DNA of 64,000 nt from JADKAV01 sp963733395 (GCA_963733395.1 CAVTCZ010000009.1:186001-250000); one strand, 5' to 3'. Shown: positions 41,760 through 50,739, numbered from the stretch's first letter. Program-made: numbers and translations. Notes: generated by a model from the letters alone, not told the origin.

Positions 41760-41988
41760 CGGCTGCCCTCGCAACGACCTCGACGGCGTCCGTGGCCCCG
41801 CACCAGCGGCAGGTGACCGTCTCGATCTCGTCGAACAAGGCGTCCTCCTCCTCGACGATCACCTCCCCGGCGAGATCGAAGTGCCAGAACTGCTTGGCGC
41901 GCGTGCTGCGAACGACGTCGAACCGGGTCAGGTTCCCACACCGCGAACAGCGCCAACGGGTCGTGTCGTCGGGTACTGAGATGGCCAC
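41752..41988 (-). CDS. Small zinc-ribbon protein
   Basis: A 78-residue protein with WRCSRCGNLTRFDV near the N-terminus and ETVTCRWCGATDAV near the C-terminus: two CxxC knuckles that would bind one zinc ion, linked by an acidic stretch (VIVEEEDALFDE). It resembles small zinc-ribbon proteins of unknown function in other actinobacteria. It precedes and overlaps the CoA-transferase gene and is divergent from the DEDD nuclease gene. Confidence 0.75.
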   Translation of the reverse strand: MAISVPDDTTRWRCSRCGNLTRFDVVRSTRAKQFWHFDLAGEVIVEEEDALFDEIETVTCRWCGATDAVEVVARAADA

Positions 41989-41994
41989 TGGACC

Positions 41995-42000
41995 ACCCTA
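41995..42000 (-). promoter_or_regulatory. Putative leaderless -10 element of the zinc-ribbon gene
   Basis: TAGGGT on the minus strand ends 6 nt before the GTG at 41988. Confidence 0.45.
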
Positions 42001-42071
42001 CGGGGCCGGGCATGATCACCGGAACGCCTCCCGACGGTGCGGCGTTGCCCAGAAATGTCAGGACCTTCTCC

Positions 42072-42077
42072 TAGCGT
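42072..42077 (+). promoter_or_regulatory. Putative leaderless -10 element of the DEDD-GIY nuclease gene
   Basis: TAGCGT ends 7 nt before the GTG at 42085 and supports that start over an ATG at 42055. Confidence 0.45.
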
Positions 42078-42084
42078 CGGGAAC

Positions 42085-43776
42085 GTGTCCGTCGCCCCTT
42101 GGCCGTTGCCGCGAGGTCCAGCCCAGCTGAATCTCGACTTCGACGGCACCGCCCTGGCCGAGACCACGTTCTGCGTCGTCGATCTCGAAACCACCGGTGG
42201 CAGCCCCACCGACGGGCGGATCACCGAGATCGGGGCCGTCAAGGTCCGCGCCGGCGAGGTCCTCGGGGAGTTCCAGACGTTCGTCGATCCCGGGCGACCG
42301 ATTCCACCGTTCATCACCGTGCTCACCGGCATCACCGGTCGCATGGTGGCCGCCGCCCCGTCCGAGGACGTGGCAGTCCCCCTGCTGCTCGACTTCCTCG
42401 CCGGAAGTGTCTTCGTGGCCCACAACGCCCCCTACGACTCGGGCTTCCTGCGGGCCGCATGCGAGCGGCTCGGGATCGCGTGGCCGAACCCGCAGGTGAT
42501 CGACACGGCCCGGCTCGCCCGTTCTTCGCTGGGTCGCGACGAGGTGGCCAACCACAAGCTGGCGACTCTCGCGGCCTTCTTCCGGGCCGAGGTCACACCC
42601 ACCCACCGCGCACTCGATGATGCCCGCGCCACCGTCGACGTGCTGCACGGGCTGCTCGAGCGGCTCGGCGCCGTGGGCGTGTTGACCCTGGAGGAGTTGT
42701 CGGCATCGATGCGCAAAGTGCCGCATCAGCGCCGGGACAAGCGGCATCTGGCCGACCGCCTCCCGGAGGCCGCCGGGGTCTACACGTTCCGGGACTCCGA
42801 CGACCGCCCGCTCTACGTGGGGGTCTCCGCTGATATCCGCCGACGGGTGCGGTCCTACTTCACCAGCGCGGAGCAACGCCCCCGGATGACGGAGATGGTC
42901 GGCATCGCTGCCTCCGTCACGGCGATCGTCTGCGCGACGGATCTCGAGGCGAGGGTGCGGGAACTACGCCTGATCGCCGAATGGAAACCCCCCTACAACC
43001 GGCGTTCCCGGCATCCGGAGAAGAACGTCTGGCTGAAGTTGACCGACGAGGCCTTTCCGCGGCTGTCTGTGGTGCGGGCGGTGGCCGATGACGAGTCCCG
43101 CGGTTCGGCGTACCTGGGCCCGTTCCGTTCCCGCTCCGATGCGCAGGAGGCGATCGCCGCCCTCACGGAGGCGACGGGGTTGCGGGCTTGCACCCAGAAG
43201 CTGCGGCCCGGAATCAGCGCCCCCGATTGTGTGCTCGGGCAGATCGGCAAGTGCCCGGCGCCCTGCTCGGGCCGGTTGACCCCGGAGCAGTACGCGCCGT
43301 CGGTGGCACAGGTCCGGCGCGCAGCGCTCGGCGATCCCGGCCCGGTGGACAGCGCCTTGCGCCAGCGGATGGCTGCCTTGTCGGAGCAACAGCGGTTCGA
43401 GCAGGCCGCCACCTGGCGCAACCGCCTGGAGGCAGCCCGCCACGGCATCGAGTCGGCGACACAGTTGCGGGCCTTCGGCCAGATCCCGGAGTTGGTCGCC
43501 GCCCGCAGCCGTTCCGGAGGCTGGGACATCCATGTCATCCGCCACGGCCGGATGGCCGCGGCGGCGTTCTGCCCGGCCAACGCCGATGCCCGGGCGGTGG
43601 TGGAGACCGTGGTGCTGGGCGCGGAGCAGGTGCTGCCGCCTCCCCCGCCCACAACATCCGCGTTGATCGCCGAGAGCCGGATGCTCATGCGGTGGCTCGA
43701 GTCGGCCCGGCTGGTGCGGATCGAAGGGTCCTGGACCCTGCCACTGCCGGGTCTCAGGCCCGCAACTCCCGGGTGA
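42085..43776 (+). CDS. DEDD exonuclease fused to a UvrC-type GIY-YIG domain
   Basis: A 563-residue two-domain nuclease. Residues about 25-190 form a DnaQ-like 3'-5' exonuclease: ExoI CVVDLETTGG, ExoII VFVAHNAPYDSGFL and ExoIII HRALDDARATVDVL. Residues about 235-320 match the GIY-YIG domain of UvrC (AAGVYTFRDSDDRPLYVGVS, then YNRRSRHPEKNVWLKL). The C-terminal part has the cysteine-containing GKCPAPCSG seen in UvrC. UvrC's HhH and RNase H-like domains are absent. It corresponds to Rv2191; its DNA-repair role is not established here. The end overlaps trpD by 23 bp, tail to tail. Confidence 0.9.
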   Translation: MSVAPWPLPRGPAQLNLDFDGTALAETTFCVVDLETTGGSPTDGRITEIGAVKVRAGEVLGEFQTFVDPGRPIPPFITVLTGITGRMVAAAPSEDVAVPLLLDFLAGSVFVAHNAPYDSGFLRAACERLGIAWPNPQVIDTARLARSSLGRDEVANHKLATLAAFFRAEVTPTHRALDDARATVDVLHGLLERLGAVGVLTLEELSASMRKVPHQRRDKRHLADRLPEAAGVYTFRDSDDRPLYVGVSADIRRRVRSYFTSAEQRPRMTEMVGIAASVTAIVCATDLEARVRELRLIAEWKPPYNRRSRHPEKNVWLKLTDEAFPRLSVVRAVADDESRGSAYLGPFRSRSDAQEAIAALTEATGLRACTQKLRPGISAPDCVLGQIGKCPAPCSGRLTPEQYAPSVAQVRRAALGDPGPVDSALRQRMAALSEQQRFEQAATWRNRLEAARHGIESATQLRAFGQIPELVAARSRSGGWDIHVIRHGRMAAAAFCPANADARAVVETVVLGAEQVLPPPPPTTSALIAESRMLMRWLESARLVRIEGSWTLPLPGLRPATPG

Positions 43777-44797
43777 CCTCGACCCACCGTTCCAGCAGTG
43801 CGGCTGCGGCACCGGAGTCCAAGGCCCGCGTGACCCGGTTCACGCCGTCGGCGATCCGGACGGAGAGCTCCAGGTCCGGGTCGCCGACCGCAGCCCACGC
43901 CGCCCAGGCTGCGGCGGCGTTGGCGATGACCACGTCCCGGACCGGCCCCCCGCCGCCGCCGAGGACCTCGCGGGCCAGTTCGGCGTTTCGGGTGGCATCC
44001 CCACCCCGCAGCGCCGACAACGGGGAACGCGCCACTCCGAAGGATTCCGGGGTGAACTGGGTGGTCGTGACTCTGGGGCCGGTGGCATCCCAGACCGATG
44101 TGGGTCCTTCGGTGCTGATCTCGTCCAGGCCGTCGAGTCCGCGCACCACCAACGCCCGCACCCCCTGCTCCCGCAGAACGTCGGCCATCACCTTGGCCAT
44201 GGGTTCGAAAGCACAGCCGACCAGGGCCGCGGCCGGCCGTGCGGGATTGGCCAAGGGGCCAAGGATGTTGAAGAAGGTCGGAATCGCAAGATCCCGGCGC
44301 GCTTGACCGGCGAACCGCAGGGCGGGGTGGAACACCGGCGCGAAGCAGAACGCGATCCCCGCCTGCTCCAGGCACGGTCCCACTGCCTCGGCCGGGAGGT
44401 CGATCACCACGCCGAGCTCCTGCAGAACGTCGGCGGACCCGGATTGCGAGGACGCCGCCCGGTTGCCGTGTTTGACGACTCTGGCGCCCGCCGCTGCTAC
44501 CACGATGGCGGACATTGTGGACACGTTGACCGTGTGCGCGCGGTCGCCGCCGGTCCCCACCACATCGAGCACCGGTCCGGGCACCGTGACGGAGGTGGCG
44601 TGCTCGAGCATCACGGAGAGCAGGTCGCCGATCTCCTCAGGTGTTTCGTCCTTGGCCCGCATCAGGACCGCGAACGCCGCAATCTGAGCGGGGGTCGCCC
44701 GATCCTCCAGGATCTCGGTCATCGCCCACTGCGTCTGCTCGGGCTGCAACTGCCTGCGGGCGAGCAGGGCGGTGAGTATCGGGGGCCACGCGGTCAT
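43754..44797 (-). CDS. trpD: Anthranilate phosphoribosyltransferase
   Basis: A 347-residue enzyme that transfers phosphoribose from PRPP to anthranilate in tryptophan synthesis. The PRPP site VVGTGGDRAHTVNVST, KHGNRAASSQSGSADVL and the late FFNILGPLANPARP motif are all present. The length is normal. No other trp gene is in the window, as in mycobacteria where trpD (Rv2192c) lies alone beside ctaE. The ATG has TAGTCT 6 nt upstream. Confidence 0.95.
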   Translation of the reverse strand: MTAWPPILTALLARRQLQPEQTQWAMTEILEDRATPAQIAAFAVLMRAKDETPEEIGDLLSVMLEHATSVTVPGPVLDVVGTGGDRAHTVNVSTMSAIVVAAAGARVVKHGNRAASSQSGSADVLQELGVVIDLPAEAVGPCLEQAGIAFCFAPVFHPALRFAGQARRDLAIPTFFNILGPLANPARPAAALVGCAFEPMAKVMADVLREQGVRALVVRGLDGLDEISTEGPTSVWDATGPRVTTTQFTPESFGVARSPLSALRGGDATRNAELAREVLGGGGGPVRDVVIANAAAAWAAWAAVGDPDLELSVRIADGVNRVTRALDSGAAAALLERWVEVTRELRA

Positions 44798-44803
44798 GCA
44801 CGC

Positions 44804-44809
44804 AGACTA
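44804..44809 (-). promoter_or_regulatory. Putative leaderless -10 element of trpD
   Basis: TAGTCT on the minus strand ends 6 nt before the ATG at 44797. Confidence 0.45.
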
Positions 44810-44855
44810 TGGGGCCAGTGACCCCGGCCGGGAAGACGGCCGGGCGATTCCGGGC

Positions 44856-45260
44856 TCAACCGGCGTCGAGCGCCACCCGGGCCCGCAACAGATCCGTCAC
44901 GGCAGCCGCCATCTCCATGGGGTTCAGCGGCTGGGATACGACGGCGTCGGCCCTCGACCAGGTCGCCAGCCAGGCGTCCTGCGGGCGAGCCACAACCACC
45001 AGGATCGGCGGCACCTTGAACAACTCGTCCTTCAACTGCCGGCACACGCCCATCCCACCGGCCGGAGCCGCCTCCCCGTCCAGAATGAACAGGTCGAGCC
45101 CGCCGGCGTCGGCGGTCCGGATGACCATGGGTTCGGTGGCGACCTCCACGTACTCCACCTCGGGCAGCTCCCGGGACGGTCTGCGCCCCAGGGCGAGCAT
45201 GATCTCCTGCCGGGTGTCCACGTTGTCGCTGTAGACCATGATCTTCAACGCGCGCGCCAT
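44856..45260 (-). CDS. Stand-alone receiver-domain protein, degenerate
   Basis: A 134-residue single-domain response regulator-like protein. The phosphoacceptor position is kept (Asp61 in LFILDGEAA). The N-terminal acidic pair is reduced to one Asp in YSDN. The conserved Lys of the KP motif is Gln (Gln110 in VVSQPLNP). No output domain follows. The ATG has GGAGGTG upstream and TAGCAT further up as a possible -10. It lies between trpD and the divergent ctaE and has no kinase partner nearby. A phosphorylation-independent or adaptor role is possible. Confidence 0.75.
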   Translation of the reverse strand: MARALKIMVYSDNVDTRQEIMLALGRRPSRELPEVEYVEVATEPMVIRTADAGGLDLFILDGEAAPAGGMGVCRQLKDELFKVPPILVVVARPQDAWLATWSRADAVVSQPLNPMEMAAAVTDLLRARVALDAG

Positions 45261-45501
45261 CTCGCACCTCCACGCCCGATGCTAGTGGCAGCGCCTGCGG
45301 CGCGGGCAGCCGAGCGGCCGCTGCTGACTCCGAAGGCTGGCAGGTGGTCGTCGCGGAGGCGGGGGCGCCGGAACCCGGATCTGCCCGAATCGCACCCTCT
45401 TCGAGGGGCTGTGGACCCTATCGGACCCGTGTCAGACGCACAGATTCGGGAAAAATGCCACGGAATCGGGGGGTCGTTCGGTTTGGGACACGTAAACCTG
45501 C

Positions 45502-45507
45502 CAGAAT
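45502..45507 (+). promoter_or_regulatory. Putative leaderless -10 element of the ctaE-qcrCAB operon
   Basis: CAGAAT ends 6 nt before the GTG at 45514. The rest of the 253-bp gap before it shows no clear motif. Confidence 0.4.
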
Positions 45508-45513
45508 CGGCCC

Positions 45514-46122
45514 GTGGCTAATGCATCTGCTGTGACAACCCGGTTGGCACCGGCGGGTCACGTCGACCGGCCGAACAACGTGGCTATCGGAACCATCATC
45601 TGGCTGGCCAGTGAATTGATGTTCTTCGCGGCGCTGTTCGCGATGTACTTCACGCTGCGCTCGGTGAACCCGGAGATCTGGGCGGTCGACACCTCGCTGT
45701 TGAACGTGCCGTTCGCGACCGTGAACACGACCATCCTGGTGCTCAGTTCCGTGACCTGCCAGATGGGCGTCTTCGCCGCCGAGCGCGGGGACGTGAAGTC
45801 CCTTCGCAAGTGGTTCATCATCACGTTCATCATGGGCGCGATCTTCATCGGCGGTCAGGTGACGGAGTACACCGAACTGGTCCACCAGGGCCTGACCATG
45901 TCCTCCTCCCCGTACGGATCGGTCTTCTACCTCACGACCGGCTTCCACGGGCTGCACGTCACCGGCGGTCTGATCGCCTTCCTGTTCGTGCTCGCCCGCA
46001 CGTACGTCGCCAAGCGGTTCACCCATGAACAGGCCACCTCGGCAATCGTCGTGTCCTACTACTGGCACTTCGTCGACGTGGTCTGGATCGCCCTGTTCGC
46101 CACCATCTACCTGGTCAAGTGA
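45514..46122 (+). CDS. ctaE: Cytochrome c oxidase subunit III (aa3 type)
   Basis: A 202-residue membrane protein with five hydrophobic helices, matching actinobacterial CtaE. NNVAIGTIIWLASELMFFAAL, the conserved YFTLRSVNP, the proton-pathway region GFHGLHVTGGLIAF and the C-terminal YYWHFVDVVWIALF are diagnostic. It is part of the aa3 oxidase of the bc1-aa3 supercomplex and heads the ctaE-qcrC-qcrA-qcrB operon, as in mycobacteria and Streptomyces. Confidence 0.95.
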   Translation: MANASAVTTRLAPAGHVDRPNNVAIGTIIWLASELMFFAALFAMYFTLRSVNPEIWAVDTSLLNVPFATVNTTILVLSSVTCQMGVFAAERGDVKSLRKWFIITFIMGAIFIGGQVTEYTELVHQGLTMSSSPYGSVFYLTTGFHGLHVTGGLIAFLFVLARTYVAKRFTHEQATSAIVVSYYWHFVDVVWIALFATIYLVK

Positions 46123-46133
46123 TGCGAGGATCC

Positions 46134-46949
46134 ATGAAGAAGCGCAGTCGTCGGCGGTCCACCGCCGCGGGAGTCCTGATGGGGGGCGCCCTGATCCTGG
46201 TGGGATCCGGGTACGCCGTCGTGAATGCCGAAACCACCCCCAGCCCGGAGCCGGTGGCTGCCGTCGGCTCGGTCGAGCAGATCCAGTTGGGACGCCAGTT
46301 GTTCCTCGAAGGCTGCTCCTCCTGCCACGGCCTTGAGGGGCAGGGCGTGGCGTCGGACAACGCCACCGGCGGCAATGGCGGCCCCACGCTCATCGGAGTC
46401 GGTCAGGCGGCCGTTGACTTCCAGGTCAGCACCGGGCGTATGCCGCTGGCGGTCCCGGAGGCCCAGGCTCCGCGCAAGGATGTGCTGTACACCCAGGCCG
46501 AGATCGACGCCCTTGCCGCGTACGTCGCCACCCTGGGCCCGGGCCCGGTCAACCCGACCGAGGAGGAACTCAACCTCGAGGGCGCGAACATCGCCGAGGG
46601 TGGGGAGATCTTCCGCACCAACTGCACGCAGTGCCACGGCTTCGCCGGCAGCGGCGGCGCCCTGGCCGACGGCCAGTACGCCCCCAGCCTCATGGACGCC
46701 ACACCGGAGCAGATGTGGCAGGCCATGGTCACCGGCCCGCAGCAGATGCCGGTCTTCAGCAACGAGACCATCACCCCCGAGGACAAGAAGAACCTCATCT
46801 CCTACGTCGAATCGCTGAAGGTGGAGCCCAACAACGGCGGTCTCTCCCTCGGTCGGCTCGGACCGGTCACGGAAGGCCTCTTCCAATGGACCGCGGGCCT
46901 GCTCGCCCTCATCGCCGCCGCTGTCTGGATCGGAGCCAAAGTCCGATGA
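46134..46949 (+). CDS. qcrC: Dihaem cytochrome c subunit of the bc1 complex
   Basis: A 271-residue membrane-anchored cytochrome c with an N-terminal signal or anchor helix (AAGVLMGGALILVGSGYAVV), two haem-binding motifs (CSSCH and CTQCH) and a C-terminal membrane helix (WTAGLLALIAAAVWIG). Actinobacterial QcrC replaces soluble cytochrome c by carrying electrons directly from bc1 to aa3. An upstream GTG at 46119 is possible; the ATG at 46134 is chosen for GAGGA 5 nt upstream. Its stop overlaps the qcrA ATG. Confidence 0.95.
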   Translation: MKKRSRRRSTAAGVLMGGALILVGSGYAVVNAETTPSPEPVAAVGSVEQIQLGRQLFLEGCSSCHGLEGQGVASDNATGGNGGPTLIGVGQAAVDFQVSTGRMPLAVPEAQAPRKDVLYTQAEIDALAAYVATLGPGPVNPTEEELNLEGANIAEGGEIFRTNCTQCHGFAGSGGALADGQYAPSLMDATPEQMWQAMVTGPQQMPVFSNETITPEDKKNLISYVESLKVEPNNGGLSLGRLGPVTEGLFQWTAGLLALIAAAVWIGAKVR

Positions 46950-47986
46950 GTACTCACGACAACCTCCCGGCCACCACGGCCACTGACGAGCAAGCCGCGA
47001 TCGAGGCTGCGACTGCGGCCCTGCCCGCGCACCGGCCTCGGCGCACCGACGTCGATCCGAAGGCCGCCCGCCGTGCCGAGCGCCAGGTTGCGCTCATGTT
47101 CCTCGGCTCGGCAGTCATGACCATCCTCTTCGTGGTCGCTTTCGTGGCGATCCCCGTGGACGAGTCGGTGTACATCTGGGGTTTCGGCAGCGTCAACGCC
47201 AGCAACATCGCGCTGGGCGTCACCTTCGGTCTGGCGATCTTCCTCATCGGCGCCGGGGCCATCCACTGGTCCAAGAAGCTGATGAACGAGAAGGAGGAGG
47301 TGCAACTACGGCACTCCCTGTCCTCCACACCGGAGGAGCGCGAAGCCGCCGTTGCGGCGTTCGAGGACTACTCGGCCGACTCCGGGTTCGCCCAACGGCC
47401 GATCATCCGCCGGTCCCTGCTGACCGCGATGGCGCTGTTCCCCATCCCCCTGGTGGTATTGCTGCGTGATCTCGGTCCGCTGCCGGAGAACGCACTGCGG
47501 GAGACGATCTGGAAGGCGGGATCCCGGATCGTGATCGACCCGACCGGCCGGCCGGTGCGTCCCTCGGACCTCGCCATGGGCGGCCTGATCTCGGCGATGC
47601 CAGCCGATCTACCGGAGGTCCAGGAGGAGGAGGGCAACCTCAACGCCCGCGCCAAGGCGGCAATCATCCTGGTGCGCATGGAGCCGCAGGAGATCGTCTC
47701 CCAACAGGGCGACAACTGGGATTACGGCGGCATCCTCGCCTTCTCGAAGATCTGCACGCACGTCGGCTGTCCGATTGCGCTCTATCAGCAACGGACGCAT
47801 CATTTGTTGTGTCCCTGTCACCAGTCGACATTCGATCTGGCTGACGCCGGCAACGTCGTTTTCGGGCCTGCGGCGCGCCGGTTACCGCAACTACCGATAA
47901 CGATCGATCCTGAGGGTTACCTCGTCGCCGTGGACGGCTTCGCAGAACCTGTGGGTCCGAGCTTCTGGGAGCGTGGCGACGCATGA
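46946..47986 (+). CDS. qcrA: Ubiquinol/menaquinol-cytochrome c reductase Rieske iron-sulfur subunit
   Basis: A 346-residue Rieske protein of the actinobacterial type with three N-terminal membrane helices rather than one. The [2Fe-2S] ligands are in CTHVGCP and CPCHQSTFD near the C-terminus, with the disulfide cysteines present. The N-terminal arm is Ala/Arg rich and cytoplasmic. It overlaps qcrC (ATGA) and qcrB (ATGA), giving a fully coupled operon. It takes electrons from menaquinol and passes them to QcrC. Confidence 0.95.
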   Translation: MSTHDNLPATTATDEQAAIEAATAALPAHRPRRTDVDPKAARRAERQVALMFLGSAVMTILFVVAFVAIPVDESVYIWGFGSVNASNIALGVTFGLAIFLIGAGAIHWSKKLMNEKEEVQLRHSLSSTPEEREAAVAAFEDYSADSGFAQRPIIRRSLLTAMALFPIPLVVLLRDLGPLPENALRETIWKAGSRIVIDPTGRPVRPSDLAMGGLISAMPADLPEVQEEEGNLNARAKAAIILVRMEPQEIVSQQGDNWDYGGILAFSKICTHVGCPIALYQQRTHHLLCPCHQSTFDLADAGNVVFGPAARRLPQLPITIDPEGYLVAVDGFAEPVGPSFWERGDA

Positions 47987-49677
47987 GCGCGACGGTGAAA
48001 ACGGCAGGCAAGACGGTGGGCTGGGTCGACGACCGACTGGCGTCCAGCAACTTCCTCAAACGCAACATGGGCAAGGTCTTCCCCGAGCACTGGTCCTTCA
48101 TGCTCGGAGAGATCGCGCTGTACAGCTTCATCGTGGTGATGCTGTCCGGGGTGTACCTGACCCTGTTCTTCAAGCCATCCATGATCGAGATCGCCTACAA
48201 CGGCTCGTACGTGCCGCTGAAGGGCGTGCAGATGTCCGAGGCGTACGCCTCCACGCTGGACATCTCCTTCGACATCCGCGGTGGCCTGCTCATGCGGCAG
48301 ATCCACCACTGGTCCGCACTGTTCTTCATCGCTGCCATCTCGGTGCACCTGTGCCGGGTGTTCTTCACCGGTGCCTTCCGCAAGCCCCGCGAGATGAACT
48401 GGGTGATCGGCGTCGGGCTGCTCACGATGGCACTGCTGGCCGGTTTCGCAGGCTACTCCCTGCCCGACGACCTGCTGTCCGGCACCGGCCTGCGGATCGC
48501 CCAGGGCATCATGCTCTCGATCCCGCTGATCGGCACCTACCTGAGTTTCTTCGTCTTCGGCGGGGAGTTCCCCGGCACGGACTTCATCAGCCGTCTGTAC
48601 GCGGTGCACATCCTGGTGGTCCCGGGTCTGATCCTCGCACTGCTGACCGCGCACCTGATCATGGTCTGGTACCAGAAGCACACGCAGTTCCCCGGCCCGG
48701 GCCGCACCAACGACAACGTCGTGGGGTACCGGATCCTGCCGATCTACATGGCGAAGGCCGGCGGCTTCTTCTTCGTGGTCTTCGGCATCATCACCCTGAT
48801 CTCCGGATTGGTCACGATCAACCCCATCTGGCTCTACGGCCCGTACACACCTGATCAGGTGACCGCGGGGTCGCAGCCCGACTGGTACATCGGTTGGCTC
48901 GAGGGCGCCCTGCGGATGATGCCCAACGTGGAATGGGTGATCTTCGGCTACACGATCAGTTGGAACATCCTCGTCCCAGCTGCCATCGTCCCGGGCATCA
49001 TCTTCACGGTGATGGGCCTGTATCCGTGGATCGAGCAGTGGGCCACCGGCGACAAGTCCGAGCACCACTTGCTGGACCGTCCCCGCAACGCTCCGGTCCG
49101 CACCGCGCTGGGCACCATGGCTCTGTCGTTCTACATCCTGCTGTGGGTCGGCGGCGGCAACGACTTGATCGCCAAGTTCTTCGATCTGTCGATCAACGGC
49201 ATCACCTGGTTCCTGCGGATCGCGATCTTCGTGGTGCCGCCACTGGTGTTCATCGCCACCAAACGCATCTGCCTGGGTCTGCAACGCCGGGACCGCAACA
49301 AGCTGCTCCACGGCATGGAGACGGGCAACATCCTGCGCCTGCCGCACGGTGAGTTCCTCGAGATCCACGCGCCCATCTCCGATGAGGAGAAGGCCGTGCT
49401 GGTCTCGAAGCCCGATCGGACACCGCTGCCGATGCCCGAAGAGGTCGATGAGAACGGCGTCAAGCACCCGGCTGCCCGCAAGGAACGCCTTCGTGCCAAG
49501 TTGTCCGGCTTCTACTACACCGACAACATCCCGCTTCCCACCCCTGAGGAGTTGGAAGCCGCCGAGGCGCACCTGCGCCACGAAGTCGAGGAAGCCGCTC
49601 CCGTCATGGCGGAGGACCGCCGACTGGTCCCCGCCCACGACGGCTCGGTACTGCACGACCCAGAAGGCGACAAGTAG
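47983..49677 (+). CDS. qcrB: Cytochrome b subunit of the bc1 complex
   Basis: A 564-residue cytochrome b with about eight helices and the haem-binding His pairs (QIHHWSALFFIAAISVHLCR and VHILVVPGLILALLTAHL). The Qo-site PEWY equivalent is QPDWYIGWLEG, the form typical of actinobacteria. A long hydrophilic C-terminal extension (about residues 420-564) is characteristic of the phylum. It is the last gene of the operon, followed 11 bp later by a strong terminator. Confidence 0.95.
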   Translation: MSATVKTAGKTVGWVDDRLASSNFLKRNMGKVFPEHWSFMLGEIALYSFIVVMLSGVYLTLFFKPSMIEIAYNGSYVPLKGVQMSEAYASTLDISFDIRGGLLMRQIHHWSALFFIAAISVHLCRVFFTGAFRKPREMNWVIGVGLLTMALLAGFAGYSLPDDLLSGTGLRIAQGIMLSIPLIGTYLSFFVFGGEFPGTDFISRLYAVHILVVPGLILALLTAHLIMVWYQKHTQFPGPGRTNDNVVGYRILPIYMAKAGGFFFVVFGIITLISGLVTINPIWLYGPYTPDQVTAGSQPDWYIGWLEGALRMMPNVEWVIFGYTISWNILVPAAIVPGIIFTVMGLYPWIEQWATGDKSEHHLLDRPRNAPVRTALGTMALSFYILLWVGGGNDLIAKFFDLSINGITWFLRIAIFVVPPLVFIATKRICLGLQRRDRNKLLHGMETGNILRLPHGEFLEIHAPISDEEKAVLVSKPDRTPLPMPEEVDENGVKHPAARKERLRAKLSGFYYTDNIPLPTPEELEAAEAHLRHEVEEAAPVMAEDRRLVPAHDGSVLHDPEGDK

Positions 49678-49687
49678 CCAGAACGCC

Positions 49688-49728
49688 GAAACGGCCCCGC
49701 TCCCCTTGACCGGGAGTGGGGCCGTTTC
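49688..49728 (+). terminator. Terminator of ctaE-qcrCAB
   Basis: 17-bp arms starting GAAACGGCCCC with one G-T wobble, 11 bp after the qcrB stop, ending in GTTTC. Confidence 0.85.
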
Positions 49729-49891
49729 GTGTGTCGACCGAGCGGCAGTCCCTGCCACCGGCCACTCCTTGTGGGGCTTGGGATGTCAGCGGTTCCGCTG
49801 GGTAGCCCGCGGTTCGGGGAGCAGCGACCGGGGTGGCCGCGCCGACCTGGCTGCCCGGATCTGCCGGTCGCTCACCGCGGAATCCACAGGC

Positions 49892-49960
49892 GTGAGTGAT
49901 AAGCACACCCGTGAGTCAGAATCGGCGTGATTTCGACTCACGGGTGTGCGTATCACTCAC
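49892..49960. repeat. Long inverted repeat E
   Basis: 26-bp arms (49892-49917 and 49935-49960; GTGAGTGATA...CCGTGAGTC and complement) with a single mismatch around a 17-nt centre that itself partly pairs. It lies in the 447-bp gap between qcrB and the acetyltransferase gene; apart from the qcrB terminator and the promoter at 50113, nothing else is seen there. Confidence 0.85.
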
Positions 49961-50112
49961 CGGTAGCGCCGGGTGCCCCGGGAGGATCACGGCCCCGCGG
50001 CGTGGCCACCGGGCGCCAACCACGACCACCTCCCCGCCAGGCGGCATGCGGCCGGCGAGTCCCGCTCACCTCCGACGTACCTCCTGAACCCCGTGCCGTG
50101 GTCCGACTGTGG

Positions 50113-50118
50113 CAGGCT
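50113..50118 (+). promoter_or_regulatory. Putative leaderless -10 element of the acetyltransferase gene
   Basis: CAGGCT ends 6 nt before the ATG at 50125. Confidence 0.35.
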
Positions 50119-50124
50119 CGGCGC

Positions 50125-50682
50125 ATGTCGCAGATGCGCGATCGCATGCGTGCCGGTGAGTTGTACCACGCCGACGATCCCGACCTCGAAGCTGACTACC
50201 AGCGCGCGCAGGCGCTGGTCCACCGCTTCAATGCCACCACCGCGGATCAGGCCGGGCTCCGGCGGACTCTGTTGGAGGAACTCCTGGGCAGTTGCGGCGA
50301 GGGCGTCGTCATCCGACCGCCACTGCGCTGCGACTACGGCCAGTACATCCACATCGGCGAGGGCACCTTCATCAACTACGACACCGTGATTCTCGACGTG
50401 GCAACCATCCGGATCGGGGCACACTGCCAGATCGCCCCGCGAGTGCAGATCCTCAGCGCCACCCATCCGCTGGACCCTTCCCTGCGCCGAGCCGGGTGGG
50501 AATCGGGTGAGCCGGTGACCATCGGGGACAACGTGTGGCTCGGGGCCGGGGTCATTGTGCTCCCGGGGGTCACCATCGGCCAGGACAGCGTCGTGGGCGC
50601 CGGCAGTGTGGTCACCCGGGACCTGCCGGAAGGAATCGTCGCCGTCGGCAACCCCGCGCGCCCGCTCAGAAGCGTCCGGTGA
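50125..50682 (+). CDS. Maltose/galactoside O-acetyltransferase family protein (hexapeptide)
   Basis: A 185-residue left-handed beta-helix acetyltransferase of the Maa/LacA/NodL group. The N-terminal MRDRMRAGELYHADDPDLEA is the maltose-acetyltransferase cap domain. The hexapeptide repeats include IHIGEGTFINYDTVILD, the catalytic His is in LSATHPLDP, and VTIGDNVWLGAGVIVLPGV binds acetyl-CoA. It would O-acetylate a sugar using acetyl-CoA; the acceptor is unknown. It is monocistronic, between two hairpins. Confidence 0.88.
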   Translation: MSQMRDRMRAGELYHADDPDLEADYQRAQALVHRFNATTADQAGLRRTLLEELLGSCGEGVVIRPPLRCDYGQYIHIGEGTFINYDTVILDVATIRIGAHCQIAPRVQILSATHPLDPSLRRAGWESGEPVTIGDNVWLGAGVIVLPGVTIGQDSVVGAGSVVTRDLPEGIVAVGNPARPLRSVR

Positions 50683-50695
50683 GGGAACCGGACAC

Positions 50696-50732
50696 GCAGC
50701 AGCCCCGGCGCTGTGTGTGCCGGGGCTGCTGC
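50696..50732. terminator. Bidirectional terminator between the acetyltransferase and L,D-transpeptidase genes
   Basis: Perfect 14-bp arms, GCAGCAGCCCCGGC and complement, around a 9-nt loop between converging genes. Confidence 0.85.
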
Positions 50733-50739
50733 ATGTGTG

